Positions 12,101 to 36,510 of a stretch of DNA of 64,000 nt are shown here, one piece after another. A program made the translations under genes and the position numbers. Numbering within the stretch: the first letter of the stretch is position 1; each line of letters opens with the position of its first letter. The notes under the pieces are model-generated. The model saw only the letters and a list, made by a program, of their open reading frames with translations. It was not told where the DNA came from and did no database searches. This DNA comes from Hydractinia symbiolongicarpus (Eukaryota; Cnidaria; Hydrozoa; Anthoathecata; Hydractiniidae), in NCBI RefSeq assembly GCF_029227915.1, contig NC_079885.1, forward strand, positions 9,424,001 through 9,488,000, in the 5' to 3' direction.

Positions 12101-15100
12101 AGATACTTTTCAAAGGTTTGACTGTGATTTTGTCAATGCGGTCACATTTTCCCGTTTATTAGATATGTAGGCTTTTTGGAGTGTTCGTTAATTAGAGAGT
12201 CGACTGTAGCTATTTGTATCTGTATTTGATTAATCGGGTGAATCCTCACCAGGCAAAAATTAAATGGAAAAATACCTTGAGGTTGATAAGAAAATGAATG
12301 GTTAGTAATAATAATTTTGCATAGAAAATATTTTTTTTTTGTTTTTTGAATTTCAACGACCATTCCTTTCTATTATTTTTGTGTTTCATTGTTTTACTCT
12401 TAACATTCATTATTCGGCAATAACGAGAGGAAATGCCCTAGCTAAAAGAAATGCACTCTTCTTATAGGCATAGTGTGGGTCTTTGTTCATTATGGTTTAC
12501 TTGTGATTATTTTTGAGACCTTGTTTTTTCTCTACTTTTTAGAAAACCTCACTGGTGTTTTTATACAAAATTTCATTTAATTTACCTCCAATTTTTAGTG
12601 TGCACGTGTGTACCTTGAAGACGAAGCAGACCAAATCGAGCCGCACTCAACGCCAATCCACTCAGCCCATCTCCCCACTCCTTTTGTGCTCTAAATTAAG
12701 TAGAATCACAAGCAATGAAGGATTTTTTGCGACATAGAAGAACCAGTTATATAACATTAAAAAAAGAGAAAGAGTCAGTCAATTTTTACTTCGTCAGAAT
12801 TATAAAATACCCCCGGGTATCTCGTCCCCTAGTTGCCTTTATGACACTCTGAAGGGGGCAGACGACGAAAAACGAAAGAGTCAGCCAACTGGCAGTATAC
12901 TAGACGAACGTAGAAAGAAGAAAAATAAAAAATATAATCTCTAAAGTACTAACCCTTGATATTCAATATATTTGTATAAAAATCCTGCTAAGAATATAGC
13001 CACTAGCGCATAGTACCAGCTTGATATTATCATAAGGGCAAAGCACAAGCATACACCAAGTACTGACAACAACCTAAAATAAATTATGCGTGTCATAAAT
13101 TAAATACAAGCTCTTATATGTGTGAAAGATACTTTATAATTATCTATAAAAAAACAAACAGAAATGATACCAGTGATAAAATCGGAATCGTGGTCTCCAG
13201 TTGGGTAATCGAAGCAATGATTGTAGAGCGCATGCAAAGTTCACGAACCCGTAACACATCAAAAAGAACCTAAAAAAGATCATTAATCGTAGTAGACTCC
13301 CTATCTTGAACATGTCCCAATTTTGAACAAATATTTTTTACTTTCCTCGGATTTATATTTACATTTTCTCAATCTTAAATTTTTGCTATCTAAACCAAAA
13401 TATAAAATTCATCTTTGCTCACTTAATACTCCTGTTGTTTTGGGTTGTCAGTCATGCGTTTAGGCGGGATTTTTGTTATTTTACACGGACAAGAAATTAA
13501 TATTTACAGCTCTCTCTAGCTTTTAATCCATGACGTAGTCGAAAACGTTACGCACGGAGCAAACATCCAACCTATAATGATCCCAGCCTCGTTCCTTTTA
13601 AGACTATTTATCTCTTCTCGCTGCGCCGATATGAAAATACAAGGAGATTTGGGAACAAGGTTGCACCTACTCTGTTCCTTACTTTGTGTCAACATTTAAT
13701 GCGGGAAAAAAGAACTACGTAGAATCTGTTTGGCTCACAGTTTTTGCGTCGTAGCAATTACGACATTATCACGTGATCAGACTGTGCCAATCACTCCAGA
13801 TGAAAATAAAACACGTGAGGTTTCTTACATGGTTATGATTGGTGCTACCGAATCGAGGTTGGCGATAAGAACTCCAATTTCAGATATAAATAAAGTAATA
13901 AGTAGCGCTCTCTTCGGTTCACCATCTTTTGAAACTGTTGAAAAGACACGAAGGAATGGAATAATACCATCATTGGATATCGCTTGAAGAAGTCGTGGTG
14001 CTCTACAAGAAAAATATATAGTGAAACCTTCCTATAGAGGATAGCCTTTATAGCGGACAGTTTCCTAGAACGGGTACTCTTCTCAGAAACGGATAAAATG
14101 ACAGTCAAATTCTTATAATAAAACCAATATATAGCGAGCACCTCGTCATAGCGGACTTCTATGTCACAATCTACATTACCACATAAAACAATCTATACTA
14201 ATAGTTAAATAAAACGTGTGTTAATGTTTCTTAAAATTTTAAAGTTTCACGCAAAGTCTTCAGCTTATCTAACTCCCAAAATCAGGCTCCTGTCGAATTC
14301 ACTATACCCTAATATCCCAGAGCAGGTTTTTCAAGCAAGTCATTTTGGAAAGAACTTCTTTGCATACAACGGACATTTTTTTGATGTCCCGATGGTGTTC
14401 GATGGAGAGAGGGTTTCACTGTATCGTTATATCTGACGAGTATAACAATAAAAATAAGTCCAATAGAAATGGTTTGAAACAAGATTTCAAGAGATTTTCA
14501 AAATGGCGGATAACATTTGTTTAACAATAACACATTTTGCGACAAAATATTTCTGATTTCTTTTTTATCCTTTTATTAAGCGATCCGCCCCTGTTGCAAA
14601 TTTTTAAAAAGATTCAAAACCGACCTGAGAAATACGTGTACGTAAATCTCTTTTAAAAAAAGGAATTCAAGTAGACCATACCCTGTCAGACTTTGCAGAC
14701 CAGCTCCAATTGTGGATAACAAAGAACCAATTAAAATCACCCATTCGTTTGGCCATGCAAGTTTCGATACAATCATGGCGCCACCTATACTATCTCCAAA
14801 TCTAAACAAATGAAAAGTGGAAAACAAAATAAACAAATAAATAAAAAAAAGGTAAGAGTTGGAGCGGGAAAAATAATGACGCGAAATTTATTGATTTAAA
14901 AAATAGAATGTGTAAAGAGCAATAAAGCAAAAAATTAATACGCGCGAAATTATATTTTTAGAATTTTGGATAGAAGTGCACGGACATTAATTTAAGTAAG
15001 ACATTTTCTCGAAATTTTTTTCAGATTGACTTTTGGAAGAATCACTTGTCTCTTAATACGTCACTGTTTACAGTCGCTCCAAGAAATAAGACAGAAAGTA

Positions 15101-18100
15101 AATCTGTATTCACTGGAGTTAAAGAAGCAAGTTTTGAATGTTAACTACAGGAAACACAGAACCTTCAGTGAGTATTTCTTAATCGTGAGTTGTAGTTACG
15201 TATAGCTGATGTACATTAAAAATGTCTGCATATATAACAAGTGTCGATTGAGTGGCTTTTTTCTGACATGACTGTTGTAACGCGACAACATCGATGGGGA
15301 GAACATCTATGATGGAGAGTTGTATATATGGAAGGGTTATTAGTTAAAGAGAGTTAGTTGTTGTATGATACGCAAATGCGTACTCGAAATATAATCTCAT
15401 GTTAGACTAAGTTCGACTTAACGGGAGCTTCGTCTAATTCGAACATTCGTTGAGTTGAACTATTTTCCTCGGTCTCTTGGAGGTTCGAGCACTGGAAATT
15501 AACTGTATTTATTTTCATTCTTGCAAAGCAAAGAAATTTTAAATTTTTACAATGTATAATAAAAAAAATCCCTAAAAAATTATCATTGCGAAAAAGTTTA
15601 AATAATCGTCCGGAATGGTGTTTATCACATGATCAATTTATCATGGACTTCCCCAGAAGAATTTCTTTAACCGAGTGAGTTGGCGTATTTTTATTGATGG
15701 TCAGTGAGCATGACAACCAACCAGATTTCTTTATTTTGTTTCTTAGTTCTGTCTGACCATGGAGGTAGAAGAAAGTAGAAATCTACCTCCATAGTCTGAC
15801 TTATTGGTAGACGTTTGTATATTTAGATATCATTTAGTATAAAAGGATACAAAGAGTAGATGTTGTCAAAATGGCAGCTATTGTACCACGTGGGATCGAG
15901 TATTGTGCGTTTTGAAGATTCCCTGAACGATTCGAACCAGCCATTATACCTGAAAGTGGAAAGCGGTATACGAAACAAAAAAATATCTACAGCAGATCAA
16001 AGGAGATTTATTTATCAAGCAAGATTGATTTAACCGTGTTTGTACTTGCTTATGTAAAAGAACGAATTCTGGAATCTATACCTTGTGGCAAAGCGATACT
16101 AAATCATAATTTAGAATTTTGTAAGTAGACTTACCGGTAACAGACGGAAAGAAGATAGCCAGCAAAGTGGTAAATGAAGTTGTCATATCAGCAACTACTT
16201 CACCACTGAAGCCTTCCCTTCCTCTCGTTATGTCTCCACTCCCTCTGTAGTAACTGGGTACGTTGTCTGTAAGTAATATTTAAGAGGGAAGATAATCCAA
16301 TCAACATCTTTTTAATAGTAGCAGTATTCTGTGTGTTCAAAATGACTGCCCGAAGTTTTATTCCGGGTCCCCCGCAGAGTAAATAATGTGCTAACGGGCA
16401 AACCCGTGGATTTTCCACTGATCTTTATTACAATACCCGTATACGTCTGTTTGTCACGCAAAATGGTACCGCAAGTAGCTAGACGCACGCAATGCGGTAT
16501 AAAAGGGACGGGCGAACCCGTGGATTTTTCTACAGGCTGCTGACTAGTTTTTCACAAAGACAATATGGGCATTACAATCTTGTCTTCCTGTATCGTTAGG
16601 CCTTACAAAAAAATCTGAAACTTACCAGAAAAAAGACCACTGGTGATGCCAGGAATTGCAGTCTTCTCATGCACACTCGACATATTGAAAAAATCAGAAG
16701 CAGATGAATCACTTTGATATAGTTGCACCAACACTGAATCATTTTTGTTGCAGGTATCATAAGATGATTGAGACAAAAGATGGTTGCCAACGTAACAAAC
16801 ACTAAACAAACAGCAATAAGAATGTATGAGCCAATCTCTTTAAATCCTTCTGAGTTTGCTGGTCATTCAGAATACTCACGTTAAGTTGGACGCTTAAGGG
16901 TTTGAGAAAAAGTGTCCTACTTTTAGCGGGCGTCCCACTTTACCGAATATCTTTGTTGGTAGGATTTTAATAAAATGGCTCAATTTGTGCCAGTTACAGA
17001 TAGATCTTCAATTTCTTTGTAACAATTAGTCTAGAGGACTTATTAAACACAAAATAAGACACGATGATATCCGGGTTTACTTTTTATATTGCATTCAAGA
17101 CTAGACAGATTTTAAAAAAGTCAAGAAAAGTTCAATTTGGTTCGTTTAAAGTTAACTGTTACTTTATGACGTAGTCCATCAAGGTGTCAATGTCATAACG
17201 TAATTGAGATGTGGTTGGTTTCTCCAAAACAGAAGCATCTTGATCATCACCTTCCTCTTATCAGGTCATTGTATTGAATGTTTTACTTAAGAGGAGTTTT
17301 TGCTTTGTGGGACCAGAAGAAAATGTACTGCTAATCTAGGGTCTGACTTAACGAGAGCATACTGGTTTAGTGAAATCCTCACTTAATTTTACCTTGGCGA
17401 TGTTCTCGCATGAATCGAAAAGAAGCCAATAAAAATGGCCGCAATGGACAACAAAACACAGGCCAGGAAGAGCGAAGCACATTTGTTGACATATTTCACA
17501 CCAATGAACACTAAGCCACCCATTAATACCACTAAAATACTTCCATAAACCCGCATGTTGTTCAACATGGCTGTAGATATACTGCCATCTGTGGATTGAA
17601 TATCTCCAAATAGTGATAAACTTGGTGCTATGTATGTCTAAAAAAATGCAGTAAAGTAGAACTCGCTTACTAACCTGCTTACTAGGGTTTTACTTAAAAG
17701 AACCCTGAATCAGCGAGACTTAAAATACAAGGTAATTAAACTCGTGCCCAGGTTCTTAGGGGCTCTTTTGTATTGAAAAAGAACCTGAATGTAAAAAATG
17801 CAATACATAAAAAGCCCTGTGGACAAGGTTAACATTGCCTTTTCAGAAGAACAACTTTCATTTTATAATTCTTCGCTAAAAATGTTTTTCCAAAATATAA
17901 TTACGTATATACATATGCACAGATCTCTACTGTGATGACATTTTGACCATTTTGTAAAAGATCAAAAAAATCCCAAATAGTTAAAATTTTTTCACACTTT
18001 CCGGACGTTTAACTTCTACAGTCTTGTTGCAAATGTAAAGAGGTAAAAAACTAGTTTTTAAGTTTTTAAGCTGCACTCACGTGTTACAAAGGCATGTCAT

Positions 18101-20650
18101 TACAAAACGAAACTAACTCTTTCCAGGATGGAGACCAAGATAACAAAAAGTAACCTCAAAGTCTTAAATAATCTTCAAAGAAAAAGGTCATTACAGAAGT
18201 TCAAAAAAATATTTACAAAATAAAGAAAATAAATAAGCAAATACTAACCAGAAGGATTTCAACAGCTCCCAAAATATACATGGATGATGCAAACGATGTC
18301 CCCAGATAAAATAAAACGCCCACTGCACCGCCAAATTCAGGTCCCAGGCTCCTTGAGATCATAAAATAGGATCCGCCAGCTAAATGGTTTTAGCAACCTT
18401 ATTTAATGAGGCATACCGGCATAAATATTTTAATAATATCCTCAAATTATTATTTTTAAATTCTTTTCTGCTGCAACATTTCCTATTCGAAGCTTTTTAA
18501 TGTTTTTTAAAAGTATTTAACAGCCTCGTTCTAGATCTTTTATCTATAGGGACGATGGGACATTATACAAAATTTGAATGAAAATAAATACACATAATTT
18601 CAACATTACCAGGTACAACTCCGTTTGTTGCAATGGCACTCATTGATATTGCAGTTAGCATGGTCTAAAATTGAACGAACATTCTTAGTCATAGACCTGT
18701 AAAATATGGGGTAAATACAATGAACACAAGTGTAGCTTAGTGTTAAAGTTTGTTATCCTCTTTAAAACAAGATAGTGCCCGGGGTTAACTGGCAACGAGG
18801 TCAACATTCAAGTTTATTATAATTTTTATAGTAATAAGAAGAATGTCATATCTCCTTGGTCACACGAACTATGAAAATAGAGTAATGTCCTTACGCAACA
18901 GCAACACGTGAAAACTATGAAGAAGCTTTGCATGATGCCTGCAGTACCAACAATCCATGACAGTCGAATAAACAAGATGACACCAAGAATGTTTTGAATA
19001 CACGGCAAATAAACACCAACTAGTGTCCCAAGCTTCGCTACCTTGTAAGAGAGATATTATTAACGTAAACATATATATACTTTAGGAAGTCAAATCAGTC
19101 GATGTATTTGGTGTTTTAACATATAATATCCCTGAAAGTGTTATGCGCGAGAAGAAAATTTGCGAAATTTCTAGACTTTTTAAACAAACTTTTGGAAAAT
19201 TAGACTTCGCCAAATAACGAAAATATTCTGAAAAGTTATATTTGAGCAAATTAAAGGCGGGTTTCTTAGCCATTTGGCTTCAAACTCTTTGCTTAGTGAG
19301 GCAGTCTTTGAAACTTTTCGAGGAAGTGTCCCAAGACAATTTATTCTACAAATGCTATCTCAAATTGCTCAACCAGCGAATAATCACTTATGGGTGATGC
19401 ATTTTCATCTTTTACTGGTTGTTTTAAATAGTGTATTGCTGTTGCTGCATTAAAGTTTTGTTTGTTTAAAACCATTTTTCACTTTTTCCCGCTTCTCAGT
19501 GAATGTTCATTTCTTTTTCGATTTGCTGACATCACGTGGGTATAAATCAATAAACCATTCTACTTTTGAATTCGATCGAATTCGACCGCCAGGAAAATTA
19601 TGCAATGTTCTATTTTTAGTAACATCGAAGCGATGGACGTCAATCGATTCGACCATTTTTGTTTCAGTGGAAACCCGCCTTAAGTCCCTTCTTTAGGCAT
19701 TGCTAATAATTAGAATACATACTTCTGGTTTTGACTCAACATCGCTATTGCAATCTGGAGCCGGAATTGCAGCTGAATAACTACTGACTGTACGAATAAA
19801 GTTCTGTATTTTTCCTCGTTGATTTATATCATCCTTGAAAAGAAAAAAACAATACTCTAAACTTTGCATGAAAAATACAAATCAAAGGAAAGTATCAGAA
19901 TTTTTGATAAAAAACTCACAACGTATAAAGCGAGATTTCCATCATAAGAAGATAAGTCAGGTGATGGAGTCTTGAATGTTATATTTGGAGATTCCAGGCT
20001 GCTTATGCATGTGTGTTCTTTACCTAAAATTATAAGACAAAGTACTACGGCCTGTTCTTTTATTGACAATGTGACCTTTTGGATCGTGCGTTCCTCATGA
20101 TGATACTGGATTTTCTGGATGCATCGAACAACAAAAAGACCGAAAATTTTAGGTTACATATAGGGTACAAAATTTCATAGCAAACTCTCCTTCTTTTTTG
20201 ACTGAAAAAACCCGTGTAAGAAATGTGTGAAAAAAAACTAAAATTTTATAAAGAGATCCAAATTACTACTACTCTTTTGTGATTTAAATTTTTGGGAGAG
20301 GTGAGTGGATTAATGAAATTTATAAAAAGTATTTCGGGGATGAATATGACACCTAAAACTTGAATTTTTTAAGCAAGTTGCCTAATTTTTGTCCCAAATA
20401 GTGTAAAAACAGATGTAGACATTTAGTTTAAATAAAAAATGTAAAGAAATTAGCTAGAAAGTTAACTTTATTATTAACAAAGAAATAAATAAGATTATCC
20501 TTTACACGTTTACTTTTTCTTACCTTCGTCTTGAATATTTACATTGACTTCATGATTCGAAATAACGTCTCCTTCATTCTCTTCTTTGAATCTTTTCTTC
20601 GATTCATTTGCTTTAGTAATTTTAAATCTAGAACTGCCTCTAGCGCTCAT
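6128..20650 (-). CDS. SLC12A4-7-like (KCC): K-Cl cotransporter (SLC12A4-7 family), 26 coding exons
   Basis: Electroneutral K+/Cl- symporter of the plasma membrane, used in cell-volume and intracellular chloride control. Exons: 20650-20524, 20023-19920, 19833-19723, 19041-18895, 18664-18610, 18379-18249, 17637-17393, 16801-16626, 16266-16135, 15949-15851, 15103-15046, 14801-14682, 14002-13829, 13269-13171, 13073-12954, 12690-12586, 11425-11328, 11022-10943, 10859-10771, 9961-9864, 9740-9534, 9311-9220, 9121-9014, 8623-8502, 7812-7697, 6219-6128. They total 3105 nt (1034 aa) with every splice phase closing. Family landmarks: [16 protein letters not shown] (TM1), [72 protein letters not shown] and the C-terminal VTIYS. 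Vertebrate KCCs are about 1085-1150 aa; the shortening lies mainly in the large extracellular loop and in the C-terminal insert before [12 protein letters not shown]. The start is the only ATG ahead of the family's RFKI-like N-terminal motif. Confidence 0.95.
6553..7316. mobile_element. TTAA-flanked MITE with G/C-run hairpins, inside the last cotransporter intron
   Basis: TTAA at 6553-6556 and 7313-7316 encloses 756 bp whose ends are perfect 17-bp inverted repeats (ccctattcggtccgggg). Near each end is a long G run, GCGGATTCCGC or its complement, then a long C run, able to form a GC hairpin. TTAA duplications with a CCCT start are typical of piggyBac-like elements (also Kolobok), so I infer a non-autonomous relative. 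It lies between exons 7697 and 6219. A related, damaged copy lies at 61405-61715. Confidence 0.8.
9368..9512. repeat. CAACGA/ACGACC-type simple repeat
   Basis: About 140 nt of irregular caacga, ccacgaaacga and caacaa units. T is almost absent on the plus strand. It fills most of the 222-nt cotransporter intron between exons 9740-9534 and 9311-9220. An 86-aa Thr/Asn/Arg-rich frame across it is a repeat artefact. Confidence 0.85.
10205..10510. repeat. 41-bp minisatellite in a cotransporter intron
   Basis: About 7 tandem copies of a 41-bp unit built on gtactagttttcacgcacac and atttacgatttctaact. The right-hand copies are nearly identical and the left-hand ones more diverged. It lies between exons 10859-10771 and 9961-9864. 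Confidence 0.85.
12020..12212. mobile_element. putative pogo/Tigger-type MITE remnant
   Basis: The right end reads gttaattagagagtcgactg followed by TA. The left part repeats gcggacactcc and ttgtccgctaa motifs seen in pogo-group non-autonomous elements of many invertebrates. Similar 'gcggac' and 'taattcgaac' fragments occur at 14030-14155, 15400-15490 and 59510-59640. Terminal inverted repeats are too eroded to delimit. Confidence 0.35.
16376..16545. repeat. interspersed repeat with GGGCGAACCCGTGGATTTTT motif (two adjacent pieces)
   Basis: The sequence contains ctgtttgtcacgcaaaatgg, then cacgcaatgcggtataaaag, then gggcgaacccgtggattttt. The same order recurs at 51737-51855 and, more diverged, at 63110-63210. 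A shorter piece (gggcaaacccgtggattttc) lies at 16397-16420. No coding capacity. It sits in the cotransporter intron between exons 16801-16626 and 16266-16135. Confidence 0.7.
19254..19681. mobile_element. MITE with AAGGCGGGTTTC terminal inverted repeats
   Basis: The 428-bp element starts aaggcgggtttc and ends gaaacccgcctt. The right arm continues as a complement of aaaaatggtcgaatcgat. A shorter relative (aaggcggattttaac ... accgcct) lies at 53735-53867 with the same internal aaaatggt.gaatcga motif. It is inserted in the cotransporter intron between exons 19833-19723 and 19041-18895. Confidence 0.65.
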
Positions 20651-21570
20651 AACTTTCGTACACTTTAAAACGCTTTAGAAAAAATATATAAACAAACTGA
20701 CCATTTTGAAACTGTGTTTTGAAATTTCGCGGGGTAATCACGTGATGTAAACACAGTTCATATGCGTTCGAAACACACCATTTTAGAACGACGAAATTAT
20801 ATAAACTTTTACAGCACGATTCTTGTTGTCTTTTTTGATTTTTTATCGTTTTAGATTTACTAATAAGCATGTGTCTTAGAAAAATTTTATATTAAAAATT
20901 TATGCTTGACTACATTTTCTTTTTATTAATTTCTTTTCTCAACAAAACAACAGAAGGATCAGCTGACTTTCTCTCACCTGTGTTTGCGATGTTTTTTACT
21001 CAAGACATTGGGTTAACCACAATGTTTTTAAGGTTTTGTTTTTCTATAGAAAAATCTTGCGTATGATTTACGAGCCCATTCAGCCTTTTTGTAGAAAAAA
21101 TTGAATCAAAACACTGACTGGCGAGTTGAAATCAATAGTATTGTAAAAGCTCCCCCTAATTTTACTTTTTGGATGAAAAATTTTAAATCCATTATCAAAA
21201 CCTACATTTTCATTAAATGGAAGACGACAAAATGGCATAAAAAATATGCATGGTACTTTGTGCTGACATATCATGTTTCCATGTTGACAACTTGTTTTAT
21301 TGTCACATTTCTGAAATTTCTGCATTACTTTAGCAGTGGAAATCACAGTTTATTGATAAATATCAAACATAAATAAGAAGATAAACTCGTCCTGTTTCTG
21401 CCCGTCACGTGTGTATTACCACTCATTTTGTACCCTCATATTTTTTGGCTAAAAAGGCAAAGGTATGGAAGTTACGCCTCAAAAAGTATGTAAACGAAAG
21501 AGTATTATTTTTAAATTTTGGAAAAATACTTTTTATTGGCGTATTATTGCTTCTTGCTTTTTCAAGCTAA

Positions 21571-21654
21571 GTTTCCACCAGTGCCATTAGGCCTATCGCA
21601 CTGATTTTGCACTGACATTCCTTAGTGTGATTTTGTTATCGCACTGGTGGAAAC
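21571..21654. mobile_element. 84-bp palindromic MITE-like element
   Basis: The 14-bp ends gtttccaccagtgc and gcactggtggaaac are perfect inverted repeats. Further gtgcgataa/ttatcgcac motifs inside, and to the right up to 21750, suggest a larger or composite element. Confidence 0.6.
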
Positions 21655-23024
21655 AGCAGTGCGATAATCTATAAAGAAATTTGGACTGATGAGCTGCGAA
21701 TTATCAGTGCGAAAATATAACAAGTTTTGATGTCGCACTAGTGCGATAAGAAATCTGAGAGTGCCGACTAATCTAAAATGCCTGTGGTAATATTTTTTTA
21801 CAACGGATAAAATGACTTCTTTGTTTGTGACGTTTTTCGTGTGAAAGTAAATTATGTTATGTTTGTGAAGAGAAATTTACACTGTTGTCAAAAACCAACA
21901 AATTTGATTAACTTTAGATAAGAAACTTGCAATTAAGGTTGAAAAGCAGCCTGGTTTGTACAACAAGGGCTGCAAGGTATATAAAGAAAGAGATTGATGC
22001 AAAAATACTTGAGCACAAATTGAACAAAACCTAGGACTAGAGGAAGATATGGATCTACTCAAATAAGTTTTTTCTCGAAATAATAATATAAGTTCGAGCA
22101 GTCAGAGTATAGTCACTGAAGAGGCATTGTTACTACATACAATGATCAAAGAAATAGTTAATGTCTAAAACTTTATTTTACCTTAATTTGTATCAGTGCT
22201 AATTGTATGTTAAAAATTTAAAGAAAAGATATAGTAAGAAAAGATTGGAAGTAAAAAAGCGTTCAAGATCTGGAGCTAGTTTACGGGATATTGAGGCTGC
22301 CGAGAAAGAATTGAAGCTATATAGATTCATGTCATGACTAGACCTTTTTGTGAAATTGCGACAGACAACTTCTAATTTAAAGTCTATCGAAAACAACTCC
22401 CACCAGGAAGACCCTCAAAACAGTACATTCACATTGTTCTGTTTATTCTGCAGTTTTATAGGGGGAATCCCCCGTTGATTGCTATATATCATCGCCTATT
22501 AATAATATATTTAAAAAAGGGATATATTTGAAAAACGTTTATATGCGTGTTTAGGCAGCTTAGGGCTACACGAAACACCTAATACCCATGTTTCTGTGAA
22601 ATAAAATGATAGAAAAGTTTACATTTTCTACAAGCTAGGTAAATTCTCTATCTAATAATGATACTTTTTAGCTAAAAATAATAAACATAAAAATTTTAAG
22701 AGAAGGCGGGGGCGTAGGGTTTGGTGGTGGAGAAAGGAAGGAAGGCAGAGCTTTGTTTCTCGCCTCTGCTCTTACGCAAAAGTACTACCAATGGTCAAAA
22801 TGGCGAATTTGGGTGTTACGTAATTATTGAATAATTAGCGATTTGATTGTTTCATATATCCTTCATTTAAATCGATAGCGAGAGAGAAAAACACAAAAAT
22901 ACTTATCCTTGTCCTTCTTTATATTGCTTTTCACGAATTTTTTACAAAATAAATAAAAATCACAAATTGGTATTGGTCTCTTAAACTATCACCACCCATA
23001 AAAAGGTTCTAATTTACTGCAATG

Positions 23025-23030
23025 TTTATT
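23025..23030 (-). promoter_or_regulatory. candidate polyadenylation signal of lysyl-tRNA synthetase
   Basis: AATAAA on the minus strand about 50 nt beyond the synthetase stop codon, at the usual spacing for a short 3'UTR. Confidence 0.5.
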
Positions 23031-23080
23031 AATTCTATCTTCTTAATGATTGAAAGTTTTTCTCAGTTGAAACTTTCACT

Positions 23081-35908
<12,828 letters not shown>

Positions 35909-36382
35909 ATCTGTAGTTGTCGTTGTACAATAAGTCAAATAAGGATTGAACTGTTTGGGTAGGTTTACACTTGGAAAATATAAAAACTTTTTAGCTTGAT
36001 AAATGGTATTCAGTCTTCTGCAAATGCCTATATTCATTCAGTTTCAGTTACTAAAAAGCTCCTCCATTCCATTTATGGTCATCCCCTACTTTACTACGCA
36101 CAGTTATGCCGTAAAAAACACATGGGTGATGTAAGTTATGGTATCTGGTTAATTCGTACCAGACACAGGCACTAAACTAAAATTTAATTGGTGGTGGTGA
36201 TTTTGTTGCTTCGTAATGAAGATGACACTCAAAAATTGAGAAAAAAGCAACCAGGGAATTCTTCATTTTTAATTGATGTTGGTCACACCAAAGAGAGTCG
36301 CACGAGTCACAGACTGACATATTGTTGCCATTCATATCCTAGTTCGTATCAAGTAGTAGTAAAGAAAGACACGTGTGTTTAA

Positions 36383-36390
36383 ATTCTAAC
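36383..36390 (+). repeat. target-site duplication, left copy
   Basis: attctaac immediately outside the left terminal inverted repeat of the foldback element; identical to 38725-38732 outside the right end. Confidence 0.85.
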
Positions 36391-36510
36391 GGTAAGTCGT
36401 CCACGTATTACTTCCTGAATATAAAGGAGATATAGTATTCAACATGTGTTCGACCTATGTACGTTCCCAAGCCTTGTGGAGATAATGATGTGCTATTCTC
36501 CATAAAGCAC

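Larger units (their letters stand above)
20651..23080. other. region upstream of the cotransporter and downstream of lysyl-tRNA synthetase
   Basis: No exon recognised. It must hold the cotransporter promoter and 5'UTR (right of 20650) and the synthetase 3'UTR (left of 23081). AATAAA on the minus strand at 23030-23025, 50 nt past the synthetase stop, is a good polyadenylation-signal candidate. An inverted-repeat element lies at 21571-21654. The short frames on both strands at 21080-21376 are not recognisable proteins. Confidence 0.5.
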
